Part shown: positions 20,990-31,311 of the stretch, one piece after another | How positions within the stretch are numbered: the first letter of the stretch is position 1 | Layout of the letters: every line of letters begins with the position of its first letter | Source of the DNA: Sycon ciliatum | Lineage: Eukaryota > Porifera > Calcarea > Leucosolenida > Sycettidae | DNA: 64,000 bases | Direction: 5' to 3' | Assembly (NCBI RefSeq): GCF_964019385.1 | Contig: NC_088645.1 | Location: 45,137,529-45,201,528 of the forward strand | Made by a program: the position numbers and the translations under genes | The notes under the pieces: generated by a model | Seen by the model: the letters and a program-made list of their open reading frames with translations, nothing else | Databases searched by the model: none | Told to the model about the DNA's origin: nothing

Positions 20990-22267
20990 TCATGCTCCTA
21001 AACGTATTCTCTTTACGATCTTCACGTGTGTTTCTGAGCCAAATTCACCCTCTTAGTGATGCTTGTAGTATGTGGAGTCATATGATGCCGCGCGGTAATT
21101 CTAGGTAGCACCCCTTGGCATTTCGGAACAGTACTCAAATTTTGAAGATGCAGCCCTCTGCCACTAACAAAATACAAAATAAATAAAAGTCACCTGTGAC
21201 AATATGACAATGTGTGTAGTGTGACGATACAATGTGTGTGTAGACAAACATTACGATTATGTATTTGTTGTGGTGACATCTGTCATCAGTGTGTCATGCC
21301 TCTTACCTCATTGTAGCTTCATCCGTGGTCCGCTTCCATTGTCCTTGTTCTATATTCTATTCTATTTCTTCTAGTGCTAGTCGTTTCACTTCTCATCTTT
21401 CCTTGAAGTAGTATATTTGAATTGTAATTGTTTTCCTGCAACGATCGCTCGTTGTGTTATTTATTTGTGTCTTGACTTCATTATTTATTTCGCCAGCGCC
21501 TGCAAGGCTGCATGCGCATGCTAGATTCTGTGTTCACGCGTGAGTAATGATGTCATCGCTATGCCTTTGCTTGCTGCGCGTAGTCTTGTTGTTTTCTTTG
21601 CTTCGTTCGAGTTGCTGTTGCTCGACTTCGTTTTCTGATCTATTTTCTGCATTCAATGGTGGCCAGGATGGCTGTCGCTGCAATAGCAGCTTCAGCCACG
21701 ACGGGCCTCTATCGGTTGCTCTGCCGCCATGTTGGACGCCATGTTTTAGACGTGTCTTTTCCTGGCCAAAGTGCTGGTGATTTTGTGTTCTTGTTGTTCT
21801 TTTCTAGTTCTCTCTCCTTTTCCTACTTGCATTTTTCGTGATTCATACATTTCCACCAAGAGGCTGCCGTTTGCGCTGGTGTGTTGTGTTGGGTGAAGAG
21901 GCGTGATAGAGAGACTAGATAGCTCCAGTTCTCCCACACACGAAATTTGGGGAAACTCTAACCCCCCATAACACAGCAATCCCATTTTGAAATTCGCAAA
22001 TACATCATGTGATGCCTCTGTTAGTTGCAGAAGCAGGGTCAATTCATACCACAGACACAAGCATAATTATATTTCGGACATGGGGCCCATGCAACACACT
22101 GATGCATAAAGACAGACCAGCAGAATGGGATGTATACATGAATTTTGCCGTTGGGTTTTGCGTGGCAAGTGCGCTGCAATAGCACACACAGTGATACTAG
22201 CTCTACATGAAAGGTCATGAAGTTTGTAAGGTCACACTCATAAAGACACGAGAATAATATGTTGTAC
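20990..22267. other. Gene-free or intronic interval
   Basis: T-rich tracts (about 21300-21640) and no domain-bearing frame. Downstream exons of the minus-strand gene with the membrane exon at 22268-22388 would be expected here, but none is convincing by eye. Confidence 0.35.
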
Positions 22268-22388
22268 CTTCTAAAATAGGGGAACATCCCCCGCGAAAAG
22301 GCGATGGCCATGTTCGATGCATACCCCCCGTTAAGTTCTCTCAGCGATGCAAGCAAACACAGCGAAATGAGGGCAACAACAATGTGAG
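22268..22388 (-). CDS. Transmembrane exon of receptor-like gene
   Basis: A 121-nt minus-strand exon: acceptor TCATCTATCTTTAG, then HIVVALISLCLLASLRELN and a basic, aromatic stretch FSRGMFPYFR, closed by the donor GTACAA after AGAAG. The hydrophobic run of about 15 residues followed by Arg looks like a membrane anchor and cytoplasmic start. It is only about 80 bp downstream (gene sense) of the unidentified extracellular exon 22472-22872, so the two very probably belong to one type I membrane protein. The identity of the tail is unknown. Confidence 0.55.
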
Positions 22389-22471
22389 CTAAAGATAGAT
22401 GAGGACACACGGAAACCCTTACTAAAGCTCCGTTCGAACTCTCACACTAAGTCGAGACAGAGTGTCCTCAC

Positions 22472-22872
22472 CTTGTAGTGTCACTGAGATTGAGGTGGAG
22501 AGATGATGCTTGGCGAATTCAGCTATGGTCTCAGCTCGGTTCACCAGCCAACACTTATCAACTCTCGATGGAGGACAGTTCAACTTGTACTCTGTTGTGC
22601 AATTGATGAGGAATCGAATACCTAGGGGCTGGGCTCGGGTCAATTTTGGTATGTTAATATCATTCCCCATGAACATGAAGATATATTCAGCTGTAACTTT
22701 CTGAGACTGTTCAAAGGCTGTGTTTGTTGTTGACGACTGCATTGAACGTATCGGAAGAGAGGAATAGCAACTGATAACCATGTCATGCATTCCAATGGTT
22801 TCAACTGGGACTGCTTGCGTCTCGTTTGTGTATTCCAATGTCACAGATGTGCTAGAATTGCCAGGGCGAATC
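22472..22872 (-). CDS. Extracellular domain exon, unidentified family, copy 1
   Basis: A 401-nt minus-strand exon between the acceptor CAGACCTTAG and the donor ACAAG|GTGAGG. The peptide begins IRPGNSSTSVTLEYTNET, contains FMFMGNDINIPKL and PLGIRFLINCTTEYKLNC, and ends STSISVTLQ. It carries NSS, NET and NCT glycosylation sequons and several cysteines. The exon at 42116-42484 has the same start context (GACCTTAG), the same end (..VQ or ..LQ|GT-AGG) and aligned internal words (FRGNDNAILSRF; PIGVVFNVSCTVRY), so both encode one recurrent domain of roughly 125-135 residues. I do not recognise it; a beta-sandwich ectodomain is plausible. Confidence 0.6.
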
Positions 22873-22904
22873 CTAAGGTCTGTATGTCGTAGACATATGT
22901 GAAC

Positions 22905-22970
22905 AGATACAAACACACACGCACACATAAGCACACAAACACCCACACATGCACACACACACACACACAT

Positions 22971-23002
<32 letters not shown>

Positions 23003-23007
23003 TCACA

Positions 23008-23060
<53 letters not shown>

Positions 23061-23100
23061 ACCCACATACACACCCACACACATACACGAACAAGCACAA
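22905..23100. repeat. CA-rich microsatellite
   Basis: (CA)n with CATA, CACC and CACG variants, lying upstream (gene sense) of exon 22472-22872, in its intron. Confidence 0.95.
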
Positions 23101-24259
23101 GTTGCTGTAATTGTTTTCTTGACTTTAGCCTGTTGTCACAAGGAGGATGTGGATAGAGACGTGGTGGGCCAAAGGGTCTATATAATCCGATGGCGATTGT
23201 GAACTAAGGCTGAGCAATGTCTGTCGTATCTAAACCAAACTACGGTCAGTTTGATAATTTTTAGAGAACTAATTTATCAGTGCAGCGTAGATTTGAGAGC
23301 TGCTCTCACTTTTCTCGCTGTAACTGATAGGTACACGCACAATCCAATGCCTGAAAGAACCCTGAGGAGGTCGTTCCACCTTTGCCCAGTCTGATTATTC
23401 TGGATTTGTTCCTGGTGATGCTGACGATAGCTGATGTCAGTGTTGCATGTGGTTCAAGTCATGAAATATTTAGTTATTGCTGAATCATAGGCTGTTGGTG
23501 ACGCAGAAAACACAGACGAAGATGATTTGGAGAGCAGGCTAGCAATACCCATTTAGCAAGGCTCCATTGTTCAATTGTGGAAATGCAAAGGACTGGTCTG
23601 AGTGTAATCTCCAAGAATTGGAAAATTCAGGCAACCTTTTTGTGTGATTTGTTTGTTGAGAAACTGTTGCACTGTGGATTTTCTACTGGAGGATTCCATG
23701 TTGAGATGACACAGTAAGTGTTGTAATTGTTCTTGTTGCAATGTTGCTGCATGCCTACACTGACCCTGTGAACCAGTGAATTCCATTGTTTTGGTCACAA
23801 AATTCAGTACGATACGTACTCCTTTTTGTAGTCTTCTTCTCTATGTGTGTATTCCCATACGTTGGTGATGTGGACATCAGTGACCAACAAAATGTATGAA
23901 CCGCTATGGCCGGTCGACACATTGTTAAGCTATAGTCCGTTTCAAAAAGATTTGTAATCCTGGCGATCGCCCACGGAGTTCGGCGTCTTACCTTATGAGC
24001 ACACGAGCGCTGCCTGGAAAAACTCACTGTGAACTCGAAGAAATAATCCGCGCGAAAGCAGGAAAAATGACAACTCACTCACGATCACAATGATACAGTC
24101 ATATACGTCTGGTTTACAATATACGAGTTCTTCCTAGTATCAATGGAATCAGAGAGATCATGTCTAAACGAAAGTGTTGTAAATGTTGACGAGCAGCATG
24201 GGTCCCAATTGGTTCATTGACCAAAATAGTTTCTTTGAGCTGCGATGCAATTTACTCAC

Positions 24260-24414
24260 CGTGTGACGAAAACGACATCGACATGGACTCATTCCCAAGG
24301 CCATGACTTGGCAAAGCTATCTGTGTGACTTCGACAACGTTTGGAGAAAAGCAGACGCTGGTGAACGCTGATGATCGACTGCTAAAATTCAAATAAGTTG
24401 GTGATCTTGAAATA
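24260..24414 (-). CDS. Candidate extracellular exon
   Basis: A 155-nt minus-strand exon between the acceptor GAGATTTATTTTAG and a consensus donor GTGAGT. It reads SRSPTYLNFSSRSSAFTSVC, SPNVVEVTQIALPSHGLG and NESMSMSFSSH. Ser-rich with NFS and NES sequons, consistent with an extracellular linker or the first part of the domain in 22472-22872. No family recognised. It lies between the CCP exon at 27.5 kb and the domain exon at 22.7 kb. Confidence 0.4.
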
Positions 24415-24631
24415 CTAAAATAAATCTCAAAAGCTACAGCACGATGACTTCCATATTCACTCACACCATTTCAGTGTTGTGGGTGTGTTCACAAGGCGTG
24501 AGCCAGTCAAGTGTCAGTCAGTTTGGCAGGAAGCGCGAGCCAGCTCCAACAACAAGTCGTTTGGTGCAGCCATCTTCTTTGTCTTGTACCAGCTTGATCG
24601 CCAAAACAATGAAAAAACGTTTGACTTGAGG

Positions 24632-24705
24632 ATAGGTTGGGATTTGAACTCACAACTTCATGGTCAGCAGCCAGAATTCATAACCACAAGGCCAAAAATG
24701 AAGTG
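24632..24705 (-). repeat. tRNA-like sequence (probable SINE head), degenerate
   Basis: On the minus strand GGCCTTGTGGTTATGAATTC and TTGTGAGTTCAAATCCCAA resemble Pol III A and B boxes at tRNA-like spacing. The stems do not form a full cloverleaf, so a functional tRNA is unlikely. Confidence 0.3.
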
Positions 24706-25089
24706 ATAAATCTTGGGTTTTGATAAAAAATCGATACTAGCTTCCTGGGCAAAGTCGAAACCATTGGAAAAGCCCGGAAACCTGGCCGAAATTGTAACTC
24801 CATAGCGGCTGGTCCAATTGTTCCGAAACCTTCACAGAACAATTTGCCTTGTCCTGACAAGCCATTCTATGTACTTTGTTGTCCAAATTTCCCTTATCTT
24901 CATACTTTTTAAGACCCAAACCTGATTGCATTTCTTTTTGAAAGAGACTGTAGTTTATCAGGCCAATCACCTCGTTGCGGGATGTGCTGTATGTGCTGTA
25001 TTAGCTGTATGTGCTGTATTAGCTGTATGTGCTGTGTGTGACTGTGTTGGTGGAAGAAAGTATACTATCACCTGCTACTACTATACTAT

Positions 25090-25450
25090 CACCTGCGCAC
25101 CAAGCATGAAGTGCAGAGATTGTGGTTGCGAGATTAACGTACACACAACGAAGCGCCACTTCTCCTCCGATTGCCGCAGCCACGATGAACATCATACATT
25201 ACAAACACGGCGGCACTTGCCATGGCTGCTCTTGGTGCAGCCACAATGAACATTATACATTACGAACACGGCGGCACTTGCCATGGCTGCTCTTGGTGCA
25301 GGCATTGGAGTGATGCAAGTCAGTAAACTGTTTGCTGCTCTGAACATCCCACCTGCTAGTGCAAAAGTGGAGAAGCGACGAGAAAGTGAAATTGGCCGCT
25401 GCAGTGGAGAGAGTTCCGAAACGGAGTTTCGTGGAGGTATGTGAGCAGGA
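25090..25450 (+). pseudogene. Possible Mutator-like transposase domain fragment with 62-bp duplication
   Basis: The plus strand encodes MKCRDCGCEINVHTTKRH (a CxxC pair), then, after a duplicated 62-bp block and a frameshift, NTAALAMAALGAGIGVMQVS then KLFAALNIPPASAKVEKRRE. The order C-x-x-C, N-T-x-x-x-x-A-x-x-x-x-G-x-G and a LNIP-x-x block recalls the metazoan Mutator-like transposase domain. The 62-bp direct duplication (about 25190-25313) breaks the frame. The identification is from pattern memory only. Confidence 0.35.
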
Positions 25451-25459
25451 ACATACACT

Positions 25460-26970
25460 CACCTTGAAGTGCGTGGTGTGTTCCAGCCACTCCTTTAGCC
25501 CAGTGCATGAGTATGAAGGGTAAGTTACTTCTGTGTTGCAAAATGCATAGTGACATCTCTTGCATATGCAAATGCGGGCAATATTCCTTATCCACCAAAA
25601 TCAATGCAGAGATGCGAGTAGTCATTACAGCAGCGGTGATAGGACAATGCTTATGTTCTATCCAATGTGGTGTAGTGTCCAGTGTTAACTTTTACTTACA
25701 CCGAGTGCCTATCACATTGGTACTAAGAGAGACTGCCACTATGTCTTGCTTTCACCTCAATATTTGCAACATAAGGCATAATTCACTACAGTCCTCGAAT
25801 TTGAAAATAATTATAAACTGCTTCAAAACACATTAATTGGTCTGGTTCCTTTTGTTGTTCTGTGCTCTACAGGCACCCGGCTACACAATTGGCTAATAAA
25901 ATCGAACCTCCTTCTGCCAGTTATTTTGGTTTTCTGTGGTGTGTGCTGTTTTTTATGTGCCCAAGGTCCGTAGTTTCCACAAAAGTGTATTTTTATAAGT
26001 TTCGGTTCAAGTTGAACCAAATCCTCCCATAAAGGCACCAAGCCATAATTATAGGCATAATTCATTGAAAAAACGGTCAAAACTAACGTAATGCCAACTG
26101 TTGATTTTTGCTAAAAGTTCGCAAATTCGCAACATTTAAAGGGGCTGAAACACCAAGATTTACCCTAAATATCCCCATTGCGAAAACCATTTTTGACCAT
26201 ATACAACCCACACTTCGATTTGAAAGCAAAAAAAACGGCCATTCTTCCGTCAATTTTGAGAGGTTTAAGCTACCTTAATCACAGCAATGTAATTTTGTGT
26301 TGAACACACACAGCCTAATCAAACTGAGCTTTTTTTCAGCCAGTCCTGGGATGCTGTGTGGAGGGTTCATTTGAGTTTCTGCGGCAATTATTCCACTGAC
26401 CTCTCAGTGTTGCAAGCTTAGCGAAATAGTCCAAGGCCGCACTCCGTGTCTGCATTCCTGCTACAAGGTTGGATTCTCCTAGTGCTTGTGATAGCTGGCC
26501 ATTTTATCTAAGACCTTTTGTCGGCACTTGGGAGCATGTTTTAACAGACTTTGGTGGTGGTCTACACCCAATTTTATGATGAAACCTGGTTGCTACTCGT
26601 CAGGAAGATTGCCAAAGTCATGGCCATCATTTTATAGGCTGAACGGATTGGGTTTTTTTCGACGGGCTCAGCAGGTCGCAAGTCAGCTGTGGGATGTCCT
26701 GGTAGGATTTTGAACCCAATGGCCAGGCATGCACACTCTGGGTTGTACATGCAAAAGTATGCGTTCACAAGAAACTGAAACCAATTATTCCTTTGCGGAA
26801 TGACCCAGTCACGTCTTGGTGGAGCATGATTGACTAGAATATTTGGCAGCCGGATCCTCCTACCTCTCCATCTCTAGATTTTACCTTTTTCTGCCTCTTC
26901 TTCCTGTGTGCATCACACCCACAGGAACTCTTTCTGTCGTGTCTCCGTTAGTCTGCCAGATATTGTCAAC
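25460..26970. other. Gene-free interval with a MITE-like block
   Basis: About 26140-26290 (AAAGGGGCTGAAACACCAAG onward) resembles a short non-coding element but has no second copy in the window. About 26535-26630 (ACAGACTTTGGTGGTGGTCT) has a diverged twin at 63602-63690. No exon supported. Confidence 0.35.
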
Positions 26971-26977
26971 CCAACGT

Positions 26978-27402
26978 GTTTGTACATGAAGCCAGCAAAA
27001 CTTGTTAGTTCTTGCTGAGCACTGTGTTTGTACATGAAGCCAGCAATACCTGTTAGTTCTTGCTGAGCACTGTGTTTGTACATGAAGCCAGTTAGTTCTT
27101 GCTGAGCACTGTGTTTGTACATGAAGCCAGCAAAACCTGTTAGTTCTTGCTGAGCACTGTGTTTGTACATGAAGCCAGCAAAACCTATTAGTTCTTGCTG
27201 AGCACTGTGTTTGTACATGAAGCCAGCAAAACTTGTTAGTTCTTGATGAGCACTGTGTTTGTACATGAAGCCAGCAAAACCTGTTAGTTCTTGCTGAGCA
27301 CTGTGTTTGTACATGAAGCCAGCAAAACCTGTTAGTTCTTGATGAGCACTGTGTTTGTACATGAAGCCAGCAAAACCTGTTAGTTCTTGCTGAGCACTGT
27401 AA
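26978..27402. repeat. 48-bp tandem repeat, about nine copies
   Basis: The unit includes TGAGCACTGTGTTTGTACAT followed by GAAGCCAGCAAAACC; one copy is 12 bp shorter (about 27087). Because 48 is divisible by three the minus strand stays open, giving a 16-residue repeat. However, a GTAAGG donor at the end of the CCP exon (27430) places the array in an intron. Confidence 0.9.
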
Positions 27403-27430
27403 CATACACTAACCATCCATCCAACCTTAC

Positions 27431-27610
27431 TTTCACACTCCGGTAGTCCACTCCACAATCCATTAGGAAGACACTCAACATTGTGAAATCCGTTAACTAT
27501 ACTCAGTCCAGATATACACTTCGGTTGAACAATGGCACCTCTCTTATTGCTTGATGAAAATGAGGGCTCCAAGTTCATCACCAGGGTGTGTAATGGCTGA
27601 CATTCAGGTG
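27431..27610 (-). CDS. CCP/sushi domain exon, copy 2
   Basis: A 180-nt minus-strand exon: acceptor TTTTGTACCAG, donor GTAAGG. It encodes PECQPLHTLVMNLEP, IVQPKCISGLSIVNGFHNVE and CLPNGLWSGLPECE: four cysteines in CCP order (EC, PKC, VEC, PEC), with the NG-x-W element. The same exon length, phase and flanking CAG|CACC context as 9071-9250 show duplication from a common exon. In this locus it precedes (gene sense) exons at 24260-24414, 22472-22872 and the membrane exon 22268-22388, suggesting a CCP-bearing single-pass receptor. Ligand and signalling role cannot be inferred. Confidence 0.75.
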
Positions 27611-27711
27611 CTGGTACAAAAGACAGGAAGGCAAGGCATACAGTCTTATGAATGGCTCACAGTATCCAGAGAGCACTTTACTGGTCACTTCAACATCTCT
27701 CCCTATGTCCA

Positions 27712-27783
27712 TCCGTCTGTCTGTCTGTCTCTCCTTCTATCTCTCCCTCTCTCTCTCTCTCCCTCTCTTTCTATCTCTCTCTA

Positions 27784-27820
<37 letters not shown>
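27712..27820. repeat. (CT)n microsatellite
   Basis: TCTC/TCCC tracts of about 105 bp, pyrimidine-rich on the plus strand. Confidence 0.95.
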
Positions 27821-27821
<1 letters not shown>

Positions 27822-28934
27822 GTGATGTGGAATGACCTCTCGTGGAAATCCCTTTTGTACGGTGGTACTGGTAAGGATTTGAACTTTCTTCTCGCGTCAA
27901 CCCTGGACGTTCTACCTTCTCCGACGAGCCTACGACGTTAGGGAAACATGGTAATGGATCCGTAGTGTAGTTTGTGCCGTGCCTGGGCCTGTACCACGCA
28001 TCACATGGGTTGGTGGTTGGTGGGTTGTGTTTATTTGAATTCGCAAACCGAACGGACTGAACATGTCCAATGACAAGGAAGCGAATGAAGTCCAAATAAC
28101 CCAGGAATGGGGACACAGATGAAAAGAAAATATGGGAACAGAAGGCTCTCAGCAAAGGAAGAGGAGAAAGGAAGGAAAGAAAAAGAATAATGGAGAAGAA
28201 GAAGAAAAATCGTGGTCACGGCGAGAAGAAAGCTTTTAGCAAAAAGAGAAAGGAAAGGATGAAGGTGAAAATGGGGAGACACATCGTGGTCACGGCCAAA
28301 GCCGGAGTACCGGCAGGACACAGTAGACATAACAACACCAGGAACAAGCACGCATGAAGCATGGGCCATGCTTGGCGCTTGTCGCAATACCAAAGGACCA
28401 ACTGTTTGCTTCCGCGTTATTGTACCGTCCAAACAGCTCTGCTGGCGATATACTGGGCGAATGGCGCGGGGCCTCCCAGCGCGTCAGCGGCAGTGGGTGA
28501 TGGGCACAATGACATGAGGACAAGGTAGCTTGCGGACAACATTGGTGGGATGAAGCCTAGTAACTGCCAAGATTCTTGGCGCGACGGAGGAGCAGTACAG
28601 TGTCATGCCACAGGGGCTGCTGTGGCTGTCGACATCGGCGGGCCGTGAGTTGCGTTCACAGGCCTTCATGGCGCTCGGACAACTACAATACACAGACTTT
28701 CACTAGCTACACAGTACACTGTACACTGATTCTGGCGCGTTATTTCTGTATTGATAGTCATAATGATTGATTTTTCGAGCCGAATTTCCGACGCTGCATG
28801 CATGTCTAGTGCGCACCAACAGTACTTCACACTTTCCTTTTCCCGCGTTATCACCTCAGCTATGCCAGTTTTGTATGTGGAAACCCCCTATAAAATAGCA
28901 GTTTGGTCTAAATCTTTTTATCATTCAACATCTA

Positions 28935-28978
28935 CCTTCACTGATGAGCTATGTGTTAGCGAAACAGCTGTCTGGAGG
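28935..28978 (+). ncRNA. Type I hammerhead ribozyme, single copy (class C)
   Basis: The core CTGATGAG (28941-28948), a stem II of GCTA/TAGC with loop TGTGT, and CGAAAC (28960-28965) lead to AGCTGTC, with predicted cleavage after C28972 (GTC). Stem I strands CCTTCA (28935-28940) and TGGAGG (28973-28978) pair fully with one G-T wobble. Stem III is the minimal self-complementary ACAGCTGT, as in many animal retrozyme and Penelope-like hammerheads thought to act as dimers. Flanking sequence does not match the two tandem families below, and no second copy is seen in the window. All invariant core bases are present. Confidence 0.75.
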
Positions 28979-29390
28979 AATTATCAATATCGTCTACGGA
29001 ATTGTCCTCGCAATGGTGATGGTTGTGGGCAGGAGGGTCTAGTCGGCTAAACTGCGGAGTGTGATGGTGGAGGTGACTCAACATTTATATATATATATAT
29101 ATATTATTGTAGTTAGAAAAGTTGCCTGACGATTGAAAAACTCAAGAAACTCGGAGTAGCAACGGATTGTGTTTTCTTGGTGAGGACCGCTTCCATTGTA
29201 TATATATTATTGAGTATTTCGCTCCTGCTCTTGTAGCAGTTGAGCACTCTTGCGTGGGGTAGTGCTTTTGCTGTTTGCGTGATGCAGAGCTCACTGACTT
29301 GTCAGTTTGAGCACTCTTGCAAGGTACGTTCGGGCCTGATTGGAAATTTTTATTTCCATTGCTATCAGGTTCGGCCTCATTTCCTCTGTG

Positions 29391-29439
29391 CTGCGCTGAT
29401 GAGTTCAAAAAGAACGAAACCTGAGCACGCTGTCCGCAG
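29391..29439 (+). ncRNA. Hammerhead ribozyme A1
   Basis: CTGCG / CTGATGAG / stem II GTTC-AAAAA-GAAC / CGAAAC / cleavage after GTC at 29434 / CGCAG. Stem I CTGCG-CGCAG is perfect. Stem III is altered by a short insertion (CCTGAGCACGCTG), so this copy may be slower or inactive. Confidence 0.75.
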
Positions 29440-29621
29440 ATTGAGTATTTCGCTCCTGCTCTTGTAGCAGTTGAGCACTCTTGCGTGGGGTAGTGCCTTT
29501 GCTGTTTGCGTGATGCAGAGCTCACTGACTTGTCAGTTTGAGCACTCTGGCAAGGTACGTTCGGGCCTGATTGGAAATTTTTATTTCCATTGCTATCAGG
29601 TTCGGCCTCATTTCCTCTGTG

Positions 29622-29667
29622 CTGCGCTGATGAGTTCAAAAAGAACGAAACAGCACGCTGTCCGCAG
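29622..29667 (+). ncRNA. Hammerhead ribozyme A2, canonical
   Basis: Core CTGATGAG (29627-29634) and CGAAAC, stem II GTTC/GAAC with loop AAAAA, stem III ACAG-CACG-CTGT, cleavage after C29662, stem I CTGCG (29622-29626) with CGCAG (29663-29667). All conserved positions are present. Confidence 0.88.
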
Positions 29668-29849
29668 ATTGAGTATTTCGCTCCTGCTCTTGTAGCAGTT
29701 GAGCACTCTTGCGTGGGGTAGTGCCTTTGCTGTTTGCGTGATGCAGAGCTCACTGACTTGTCAGTTTGAGCACTCTGGCAAGGTACGTTCGGGCCTGATT
29801 GGAAATTTTTATTTCCATTGCTATCAGGTTCGGCCTCATTTCCTCTGTG

Positions 29850-29895
29850 CTGCGCTGATGAGTTCAAAAAGAACGAAACAGCACGCTGTCCGCAG
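29850..29895 (+). ncRNA. Hammerhead ribozyme A3, canonical
   Basis: Same structure as A2; stem I CTGCG (29850-29854) with CGCAG (29891-29895), cleavage after C29890. It closes the array; the following sequence (ATTGAGTATATGGGCC) leaves the repeat after about ten bases. Confidence 0.88.
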
Positions 29896-30061
29896 ATTGA
29901 GTATATGGGCCAGTGCATGCGAAAACGTGTCTTCGGGGGAAACCGATTTCTTTCAGAATTTTGAGAAAATCGCTCGGAAAGAAGAGTTATTTTTTTGTGG
30001 CTCGACCGCGGATCTTGTCTACTCGATCTCAAGACGACAAGAGAAGCGACCGACAAGCGAT

Positions 30062-31311
30062 CATCATGGACGTGGCGGCGCAGGAGGAGTTGGAATTAGC
30101 ACTTGAGGAAGGGCCTCTGAGTAGACACACTCGTGGCAGACGCCGAGCAGCACGCCGGTTGAGCTGTACCGCTCGCGTGATTATCGTCGGCGCGTCCGAA
30201 GAGATCGGCAAGGTTTATTATCGAGGAGGAAGACGACAATTTATTTGGCGAGTCGTGAGTCGGAGCAGTCAGCAACTAGCAGCTGTTCTGCTCACAGTGA
30301 CTCTGACGAAGCCCCAGCTAAGCGTCCGGGAGTGAAAGACTCCTGTGTTGAGGTTGAAGGCGAGTCGAGAGCGGATGAATTAGGCGGAGATTCTGTGGCC
30401 TCTGGAAGCGACGATGTTCAGGACGCGCTTCAGAGCATTGCCGCTGTGGACTGACTGGTTCTTGAAGGCTGTGGCTGCGTTCGGAACTACCATTTCAGCA
30501 GCTTCACGTCGAGCGCAATCCTCCATTACGACGACTAAATCTCGGCGATGAAATCGAAGGACCTCGGCATTTTTTTATATTTGTGCGCTGGCTGCGCTGC
30601 ACGCGTGACGATCCTATCGACTGTCGTGCATCAGTCGACAGCTTCCGCAACGGAAAGGACGCGCATCACGTTTGGATACACTGTGATGGGACACATCGTG
30701 TGTCGAACCGCGTTTATGCAGCTCCATGTGGTTGGCAGAATATGACTGTCTGCAAGTGGACAAGGAGAACATTAGCTGTGACCCTGGTGCACATGGAAAG
30801 CTGGCAATGTGCCTTGGAATAAATTTACTGCAGAATTGGGAGACAGAGCGCAGCAGTTTATTCTGAATAGACTGAACTACAGCTTAGTGTTCGGTCTCCC
30901 TTTGTCTGTTGCACCAAAAGGGAGAGGTGAGGAATCTCCCATGAAACTCACCTACATCCATCGCCTACAAGTTTGTCCTTTCTGAACATGTGGAGCAGTC
31001 TGGTGAAGCGCAAACCCTGGGTTACCATATTTTGTTTGTATCTGTGGACTAAGAAGTGCAAGTCCATCGTGTTCACGACGCAACGGATGGATGTGTTCAA
31101 CAAGTGTGCGCTGCTCCGGGACGATATTTGTTCTCCTCGTGCAGAGGATGAAAAGAAGTCTGCAACGGAACCACTCCGTGACCATGTTGTCTTTGCACAA
31201 AAGGAACGCGAGTTCTTGTTAGGTCAACGCTGCAAGAATTTGCTGGACAATGTTGCCCGGTTTTGTCTGGATAACAAGGCAGCCTTCATTGAATGTCTTG
31301 GCCAATACTAA
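30062..31311 (+). pseudogene. Decayed transposon protein gene (uncharacterised integrase/transposase type)
   Basis: Several plus-strand frames in succession: an acidic, Ser-rich N-terminal region (30245-30451, containing CSAHSDSDEAPAKRP), then RTRITFGYTVMGHIVCRTAF (30548-30745), and later FNKCALLRDDICSPRAEDEK then LRDHVVFAQKEREFLLGQR (30973-31308). The arrangement [R-x-R-x-x-Y-x-x-x-G-x-x-VC-x-x-AF] followed by a [K-C-x-x-x...EK...H-x-x-x-A-x-x-E-R] block is known to me from multi-copy, integrase-like proteins of cnidarians, molluscs and sponges. Frameshifts and missing middle parts show decay. It lies between two hammerhead arrays, but nothing links it to them functionally. Confidence 0.4.

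Larger units (their letters stand above)
29211..29895 (+). mobile_element. Retrozyme-like tandem array, family A (three units of 228 nt)
   Basis: Three head-to-tail units: a first unit lacking its first few bases (29211-29434), then two complete units between predicted hammerhead cleavage sites (29435-29662 and 29663-29890, both exactly 228 nt). Units are over 97% identical. Each contains TGAGTATTTCGCTCC near the start and a hammerhead at the junction. Short tandem units bounded by type I hammerheads are the hallmark of animal retrozymes, non-coding retrotransposons that propagate through circular RNA and depend on foreign reverse transcriptase. TA-rich simple repeat abuts the left end (GTATATATATTAT). 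The unit has no conserved protein; open frames across the array are by-products. Confidence 0.85.

Noticed and set aside
26881-27581. 222-codon frame with a 16-residue repeat (QELTGFAGFMYKHSA)
   Set aside because: A consensus GTAAGG donor ends the CCP exon at 27431, so the 48-bp array is intronic; its length divisible by three keeps the frame open by chance.
27845-27960. Minus-strand tRNA-like sequence with AGTTCAAATCC
   Set aside because: B-box-like only; D and anticodon stems do not form convincingly.
29142-30056. 304-codon minus-strand frame with three long repeats
   Set aside because: It is antisense to the hammerhead array; openness follows from the 228-nt unit being divisible by three.
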